Source of the DNA: Candidatus Schekmanbacteria bacterium GWA2_38_11
GTDB taxonomy: Bacteria > Schekmanbacteria > GWA2-38-11
Direction: 5' to 3'
Assembly: GCA_001790645.1 (NCBI GenBank)
Contig: MGDB01000123.1
Coordinates: 7,757-17,360, forward strand
Length of the DNA: 9,604 nucleotides
The stretch's first letter is position 1; every line of letters begins with the position of its first letter. This document shows, piece after piece, positions 6,317 through 9,604 of the stretch. The notes beneath the pieces are model-generated. The model made no database searches. It saw only the letters and a program-made list of their open reading frames with translations, and had not been told where the DNA came from. A program made the translations under genes and the position numbers.

Positions 6317-6449
6317 ACTTAAAAGTAGAGAGTAGAAAGTAGCAAGAGGGGAAGAGGAATGAAAAGTGTAAAATGAAAATTGCAAATCCATTCTCTCTAC
6401 TCTCTACTCATTTTAGCTTATAGCTTAAAGCTTACAGCTTATAGCTTGC
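6317..6449. repeat. Heptad-periodic intergenic repeat tract (right)
   Basis: This stretch divides into 19 consecutive 7-mers without a phase break: ACTTAAA, AGTAGAG, AGTAGAA, AGTAGCA and so on through GTGTAAA, ATGAAAA, TCTCTAC twice, TCATTTT, then five AGCTTAN-type units (6415-6449). A 13-bp inverted pair, AGTAGAGAGTAGA (6324-6336) with TCTACTCTCTACT (6396-6408), lies within it. It begins 2 nt after the RlpA fusion stop codon and mirrors the tract at 4399-4553. Confidence 0.7.
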
Positions 6450-6463
6450 TAATCTGTGTAATC
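6416..6463 (-). repeat. Right arm of 48-bp perfect inverted repeat
   Basis: This is the exact reverse complement of 4385-4432. It comprises the AGCTTAN heptads plus AATCTGTGTAATC, the reverse complement of the GATTACACAGATT element. It ends 13 nt before the stop codon of the convergent minus-strand gene. Confidence 0.85.
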
Positions 6464-6476
6464 ACATAATGAAATC

Positions 6477-6854
6477 TTAATCCTCCCGTTCTATCCTTAT
6501 CTCATCACCGTCTTTTGCCTTTTTAAAGACTTTGGGATCTCTCTTCACTTTCCCTATTATGTTTACGCTGCTTGCAGGTTTTATTTTATTCCCCTTTGTA
6601 ATCGGTGTGGGTCCAAAGAATATACAGAAGGCTTTCCCGATTGGCCAGTAACCAAGGTCACCTTCTTCGACAAATTCCTTTGCAGTCTCATCAAGGTCTG
6701 ATATTACAGGGATTGTAAAATATATCTCATCACCCCATGTTTCAACTTTTGCTATTATCGGGAGCGCTTCCCATATGAGTTTTGAAGTCCTGCTGTCATT
6801 CAGCTTCGCTTCAACTACAATACCGGAAGTTTTGATTTTAATTATTTTAGCCAT
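6477..6854 (-). CDS. Cyclophilin-like fold protein (TM1367/DUF369 type)
   Basis: The start is at 6854 because AGGAGAGG lies 8 nt upstream on the minus strand. An ATG 45 nt further upstream is in frame but has no such signal. The 125-residue product begins MAKIIKIKTSGIVVEAKL. It carries the features of the small TM1367-like cyclophilin-fold family: LNDSRTSKLIWEALP, VETWGDEIYFTIPV, GDLGYWPIGKAFCIFFGPTP and SSVNIIGKV. The fold matches peptidyl-prolyl isomerases, but these proteins usually lack known isomerase activity and their function is not established, so I do not assign one. No signal peptide or membrane segment is seen, so it is probably cytoplasmic. It converges on the RlpA fusion gene and diverges from vapBC. 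No promoter is obvious. Confidence 0.85.
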   Translation of the reverse strand: MAKIIKIKTSGIVVEAKLNDSRTSKLIWEALPIIAKVETWGDEIYFTIPVISDLDETAKEFVEEGDLGYWPIGKAFCIFFGPTPITKGNKIKPASSVNIIGKVKRDPKVFKKAKDGDEIRIERED

Positions 6855-6892
6855 ACATTTAACCTCTCCTAATTGATAATTTGAAACGTTTT

Positions 6893-7019
6893 CCCTCACC
6901 TATCCCTCTTCTCTGAAAAAAGAGGGAATTTTATTTTTCCACTTCTTCTTTCTTGGTAAAGAAGAGATTATTGCCTACTTACTATCCTCTCCCCCAAGGG
7001 GAGAGGATTAAGGTGAGGG
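6893..7019. repeat. Nested palindromic repeat element
   Basis: Outer arms CCCTCACC (6893-6900) and GGTGAGGG (7012-7019) enclose two hairpins. The first is TCCCTCTT (6903-6910) with AAGAGGGA (6920-6927), 8 bp. The second is an 11-bp perfect stem, ATCCTCTCCCC (6984-6994) with GGGGAGAGGAT (6998-7008), with loop CAA. The CCTCTCCCC...AAGGTGAGGG wording resembles widely dispersed intergenic palindromes of many bacteria. It fills most of the gap between the divergent cyclophilin-like gene and vapB. Confidence 0.65.
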
Positions 7020-7126
7020 GGAGGTTGAATTTTCTTGAATCAATTTATCAAAGTCTGGTATTGTTATCAATAGATAAGTTACACTTTTTCTAATTGATAT
7101 ATTTTTAATATATAGCAAATTATTTG

Positions 7127-7137
7127 TAGTGATACTA
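7127..7137. promoter_or_regulatory. Possible VapB operator half-sites
   Basis: TAGT-GAT-ACTA is a short palindrome 25 nt upstream of vapB, within very AT-rich DNA that should hold the promoter. VapB antitoxins usually bind palindromes at this position, so it is a candidate operator. The arms are only 4 bp, and I see no convincing -35/-10 pair. Confidence 0.25.
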
Positions 7138-7162
7138 ATAATAAACAAGAAAGGGGTCTAAA

Positions 7163-7387
7163 ATGCGAAAAGGGATCGCCTTAAAAAAAATTGAAAAGGA
7201 AATCGAGAAGCTTCCACCTGAGGAACAGTTAAAATTAGTAGAAAAGCTTGCTCATCAATTAAGAAAAAAAGGTCTTGCGGCAAAAAAGGATCTTGATTGG
7301 AGTAAACTTTACGGAATTGGGAAAGGGTTATGGAAGGGAGAAGATGCTCAAGAGTATGTGAATCGCTTGAGAGAGGATCGGATATGA
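7163..7387 (+). CDS. vapB: VapB-type antitoxin
   Basis: A 74-residue, highly charged protein precedes a PIN-domain toxin. Residues 7-36 (KKIEKEIEKLPPEEQLKLVE and onward) form the helical LPPEEQLKLVEKL signature common in antitoxins paired with PIN toxins. The segment around residues 44-61, with DWSKLYGIGKGLWKGEDAQ, and the C-terminal EYVNRLREDR resemble the flexible toxin-neutralising tail. An AAAGGGG Shine-Dalgarno sequence (about 7150-7156) precedes the ATG. The stop overlaps the toxin start in an ATGA (7384-7387), which implies coupled translation. The antitoxin is expected to block the toxin and repress its own promoter. The assignment rests on sequence style and on the neighbour; a DNA-binding fold is not clearly visible. 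Confidence 0.8.
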   Translation: MRKGIALKKIEKEIEKLPPEEQLKLVEKLAHQLRKKGLAAKKDLDWSKLYGIGKGLWKGEDAQEYVNRLREDRI

Positions 7388-7830
7388 CCTTTGCTGATGA
7401 ATTAAGTCAGGTCAGCACCATATTTATAGATACAGCACCTGTTATCTACTACATTGAAGCTCATCCTCAGTTTGGACCACTTGCTAAAGAAGCTTTTGAC
7501 TTATTCTTGTCAGGTAGATTGAATGCCTTTTCTTCTGTTATAACCATTACTGAGGTTTTGTCTAAACCAATTGAGGTTGGAGATGAGAAGTTGGCAAGGA
7601 AATTTGCAGAATTTCTCGAACATGGAAAAAATCTTAGCCTAATGGAAATCTCTTCTAACATAGCTGAGAAAGCTGGAAGATTGAGAGGAAAATACTCAGA
7701 TCTAAGAACCATTGATGCTATTCAAATTTCATCAGCTATTGATGCCGGAGCAGATATATTTCTTACCAATGATAAAAAGCTCAAACAGATAAAAGAAATG
7801 AAAGTTCTGGTTTTAAAAGATTATTTATAA
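7384..7830 (+). CDS. vapC: VapC-type PIN-domain ribonuclease toxin
   Basis: The ATG at 7384 is chosen because it overlaps the antitoxin stop (ATGA) and has GAGAGG 7 nt upstream; a start at 7330 would run through antitoxin coding sequence. The 148-residue product has the PIN active-site acids in order: Asp16 in IFIDTAPVIYYIE, Glu57 in ITEVLSKP, Asp111 in LRTIDAIQISSAI and Asp130 in FLTNDKKL. PIN toxins bind Mg2+ or Mn2+ through these residues and cleave RNA, often tRNA or rRNA. All four residues are present, so the enzyme looks intact. No target can be inferred. The pair lies between palindromic repeats and an apparently empty spacer, a common setting for acquired toxin-antitoxin modules. Confidence 0.9.
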   Translation: MTFADELSQVSTIFIDTAPVIYYIEAHPQFGPLAKEAFDLFLSGRLNAFSSVITITEVLSKPIEVGDEKLARKFAEFLEHGKNLSLMEISSNIAEKAGRLRGKYSDLRTIDAIQISSAIDAGADIFLTNDKKLKQIKEMKVLVLKDYL

Positions 7831-8062
7831 AAGCAATCAACGGCATATAACATAGCCTGCGACTAGAAGTTTGCGATGTAGGATAGAGAAGTTTATGGAC
7901 GATTCGGAACATCTTTAGCATGGAAACATCTAAAGATTCATGAAAATGATTATAAAAACAATACAAGGCCACAACCAAGATAACCAATTTTTGATGGAAT
8001 TTAATAAACCATTAATGAATAAATAACAGAGTGAATTATTCCAACATTTGTGAGCGATAGTT
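7831..8062. other. Spacer with an 8-bp inverted repeat
   Basis: No gene is supported in these 232 nt. The only clear structure is ATCTTTAG (7911-7918) and CTAAAGAT (7930-7937), a perfect 8-bp inverted repeat with an 11-nt loop and no following T-tract. A weak GTGAGCGA precedes the next gene's ATG. Confidence 0.5.
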
Positions 8063-8830
8063 ATGATAGCAATTTCACTTCAGTCAGGAAGTAACGGTAA
8101 TTCTATATATGTTGAGGCGGATGGCGTAAAGCTGCTTTTTGATGCCGGGATTAGCGGCATTAAAGCGGAAGAGCGGCTTGCAAGGCATGGAAGGGATATC
8201 CGTAAAGTTGATGCCGTGATCATATCACACGACCATGCAGACCATATCTGTTGTGCCGGAGTGTTCCAGCGTAAATACGGCCTGCCTGTCTATGCAACGC
8301 GGCAGACACTTGCTGCCGGCAATGTGAGATGTGCACTCGGTAAATTGAAGGATATCCGCCATTTTAAGGCTGGAGAAGAAATTAAATTCGGGAAAGTCTC
8401 TGTCCAGACAATACCAACTCCCCATGATGGGGAAGATGGTGTGGCGTTTGTAGTTGAAAAGGGCAGCAAGCGGCTTGGGATTCTGACAGACCTTGGACAT
8501 GTTTTTAAAGGCCTTGACGAGATAATCGCATCCCTTGATGCAGTCTTTATCGAGAGTAATTATGACCCTGAGATGCTTGAGAACGGGCCTTATCCACATT
8601 TTCTTAAGCAGCGCATCCAGGGACCGGGCGGACACATTTCTAACATTGAAGCTGCGCAGCTCCTAAGTGCCTCGGCAAAAAAGTGCCTGAAGTGGGCATG
8701 CCTTGCCCATCTCTCAGAAGAAAACAATCACCCTGAAATTGCACGCCGGACACACAAGAAAATTCTAAATACGAACCGTCCTCTCCATGTTGCCAGCCGT
8801 TATGCAGTTTCAGAAATCTTAACAGTTTGA
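8063..8830 (+). CDS. Metallo-beta-lactamase-fold hydrolase, WalJ/YycJ-like
   Basis: A 255-residue cytoplasmic protein of the metallo-beta-lactamase superfamily. It opens with SLQSGSNGNSIYVEADGV and LLFDAGISG. It has the metal-binding motif HDHADH (His56, Asp57, His58, Asp60, His61), then His121 in TPHDGEDG, Asp143 and His146 in LTDLGH, and His191 in GPGGHISN, and it ends with LAHLSEENNHPE (His216). The order SNYDPEML, YPHFLKQRI, GGHISN, AHLSEENN matches Bacillus YycJ/WalJ, which is linked to the WalKR cell-wall regulon and to DNA-end processing. The role in this organism is unknown. ATG 8063 follows an in-frame TGA at 8051-8053 and only a weak RBS. No domain is missing. It could be monocistronic. 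Confidence 0.9.
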   Translation: MIAISLQSGSNGNSIYVEADGVKLLFDAGISGIKAEERLARHGRDIRKVDAVIISHDHADHICCAGVFQRKYGLPVYATRQTLAAGNVRCALGKLKDIRHFKAGEEIKFGKVSVQTIPTPHDGEDGVAFVVEKGSKRLGILTDLGHVFKGLDEIIASLDAVFIESNYDPEMLENGPYPHFLKQRIQGPGGHISNIEAAQLLSASAKKCLKWACLAHLSEENNHPEIARRTHKKILNTNRPLHVASRYAVSEILTV

Positions 8831-8831
8831 C

Positions 8832-8859
8832 TTATAACCTATAACTAATAACTTATAAC
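8832..8859. repeat. Heptad repeat TTATAAC
   Basis: Four consecutive 7-mers, TTATAAC, CTATAAC, TAATAAC and TTATAAC, are followed by six T residues. It begins just after the stop of the hydrolase gene. It has the same unit length and a similar style to the other heptad tracts. The T-run might give weak termination, but there is no hairpin. Confidence 0.6.
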
Positions 8860-8979
8860 TTTTTTAGTATTTGAACTTGATTTGAACTCAGGGTTTTGAT
8901 AGTTTATTAATCGTCTTGCGAGAAGGTAAATTTTATTATTCCTCTTTATTAGATTATATTAAGTAAATTAATTTTTAAA

Positions 8980-9604
8980 ATGATTGCTGAAAACTACAGG
9001 AAAGTTTTAGAGAGAATCAGGTCTGCTGCTCTGCGGGCAGGGAGAGATCCAGAGAGTATAAAGCTTGTGGTTGTTACAAAGACATGGCCTGTAGAGAAAA
9101 TAATAGAGGTCATAGAGGCTGGTGCAAGGATATTAGGCGAGAACTATGTCCAGGAAGCACTGCCAAAGATTGAAGCAATCGGAGATAAGGCAGAGTGGCA
9201 TTTCATAGGCCATTTGCAGAGTAACAAAGCAAAGTTTGTTGTTAACTGCTTCAGGATGATCGAGTCTGTTGACAGCATTTCGCTGGTAAAGGAACTCAGT
9301 AAACTGGCTGAGAAAGATAATACACAGGTGGATGTTTTAGTTGAAGTTAATTTGGAGGGAGAAGAGACTAAATCCGGTGTAATGCCTGAGAAGTTGAGTG
9401 AACTTTTAAGAGAAATTAGTTGTTATGAAAGGATAAAGATAAAGGGACTGATGACAATCCCTCCCTTATTCTCTATTCCTGAAGACTCACGGCCATATTT
9501 TAGAAGACTCAGCGGGCTGAGAGAAGATATTCTCAATCTGAATATTCCGAATATCAGCCTTGACCATCTCTCAATGGGAATGTCCAATGACTTTGAAGTT
9601 GCCA
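8980..9604 (+). CDS. yggS: YggS/PLPBP-family pyridoxal phosphate-binding protein, 5' part
   Basis: The frame starts at ATG 8980 and runs off the window after 208 codons of a protein that usually has about 220-235. It belongs to the YggS/PLPBP family, which binds pyridoxal 5'-phosphate and helps keep vitamin B6 and amino/keto-acid pools balanced, with no known catalysis. Evidence: the N-terminal helix IAENYRKVLERI; Lys34 in VVVTKTWP as the PLP Schiff-base lysine; LGENYVQEA; the diagnostic WHFIGHLQSNKAK; VNLEGEETKSG; IKGLMTIPP; and LDHLSMGMSNDFEVA, the phosphate-binding loop, at the edge. No Shine-Dalgarno sequence is visible; upstream is AT-rich (TTAATTTTTAAA), so initiation may rely on an unstructured leader. 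It may begin a new transcription unit; the promoter is not clear. Confidence 0.95.
   Translation, partial: MIAENYRKVLERIRSAALRAGRDPESIKLVVVTKTWPVEKIIEVIEAGARILGENYVQEALPKIEAIGDKAEWHFIGHLQSNKAKFVVNCFRMIESVDSISLVKELSKLAEKDNTQVDVLVEVNLEGEETKSGVMPEKLSELLREISCYERIKIKGLMTIPPLFSIPEDSRPYFRRLSGLREDILNLNIPNISLDHLSMGMSNDFEVA

Noticed and set aside
4385..6463. Complete insertion sequence or transposon
   Set aside because: No transposase, integrase or target-site duplication can be seen; only the inverted repeats support it.
7330..7383. Longer toxin start at 7330
   Set aside because: It would translate the antitoxin's C-terminal region in another frame. The ATG at 7384 with its own RBS and ATGA overlap fits the family.
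7845..7905. Possible integron attC site after the toxin gene (CATATAAC...)
   Set aside because: The conserved RYYYAAC and GTTRRRY ends are not satisfied, and the internal arms pair poorly.

Overview
The window is bacterial chromosome of modest GC content, with AT-rich, repeat-filled spacers. A lipobox followed by RlpA and SPOR domains implies a Gram-negative (diderm) cell. The mix of a Nuo complex I operon, vapBC, G/C-run palindromes and short-period intergenic repeats resembles environmental Nitrospirota-, deltaproteobacterial- or candidate-phylum-type genomes, but I cannot assign a taxon from the sequence alone.

Positions 1-4344 (+) are the end of a respiratory complex I (NADH:quinone oxidoreductase) operon: the 3' half of nuoL, then nuoM and nuoN. 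These encode the three antiporter-like membrane subunits that pump protons. nuoM carries an unusual hydrophilic C-terminal tail of about 120 residues, and the DNA for that tail is full of perfect or near-perfect palindromes, as if repeat elements had been absorbed into the reading frame.

Positions 4345-6476 form an island bounded by a 48-bp perfect inverted repeat (4385-4432 and 6416-6463). Each arm sits at the end of a long tract with 7-nt periodicity. Between the arms are: a stand-alone mini-gene with a near-consensus promoter, a Shine-Dalgarno site, a 23-residue Lys/Ala/Pro protein and a strong terminator (4747-4986); a 22-bp G-run/C-run palindrome (5075-5121); and one continuous reading frame that joins a multi-pass membrane domain with a DxDH motif, a lipoprotein-like signal, an RlpA domain and a SPOR domain (5298-6314, probably starting at a non-canonical AUC at 5196).

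Positions 6477-7830 hold a minus-strand cyclophilin-like fold protein (TM1367 type), a nested palindromic repeat, and a translationally coupled VapB/VapC-type toxin-antitoxin pair. Positions 8063-8830 encode a WalJ/YycJ-like metallo-beta-lactamase-fold hydrolase. After a spacer with another heptad repeat, a YggS-family PLP-binding protein starts at 8980 and runs off the window.

The most unusual items are the inverted-repeat/heptad-tract island with its mini-gene, the membrane-RlpA-SPOR fusion, and the palindrome-rich extension of nuoM.
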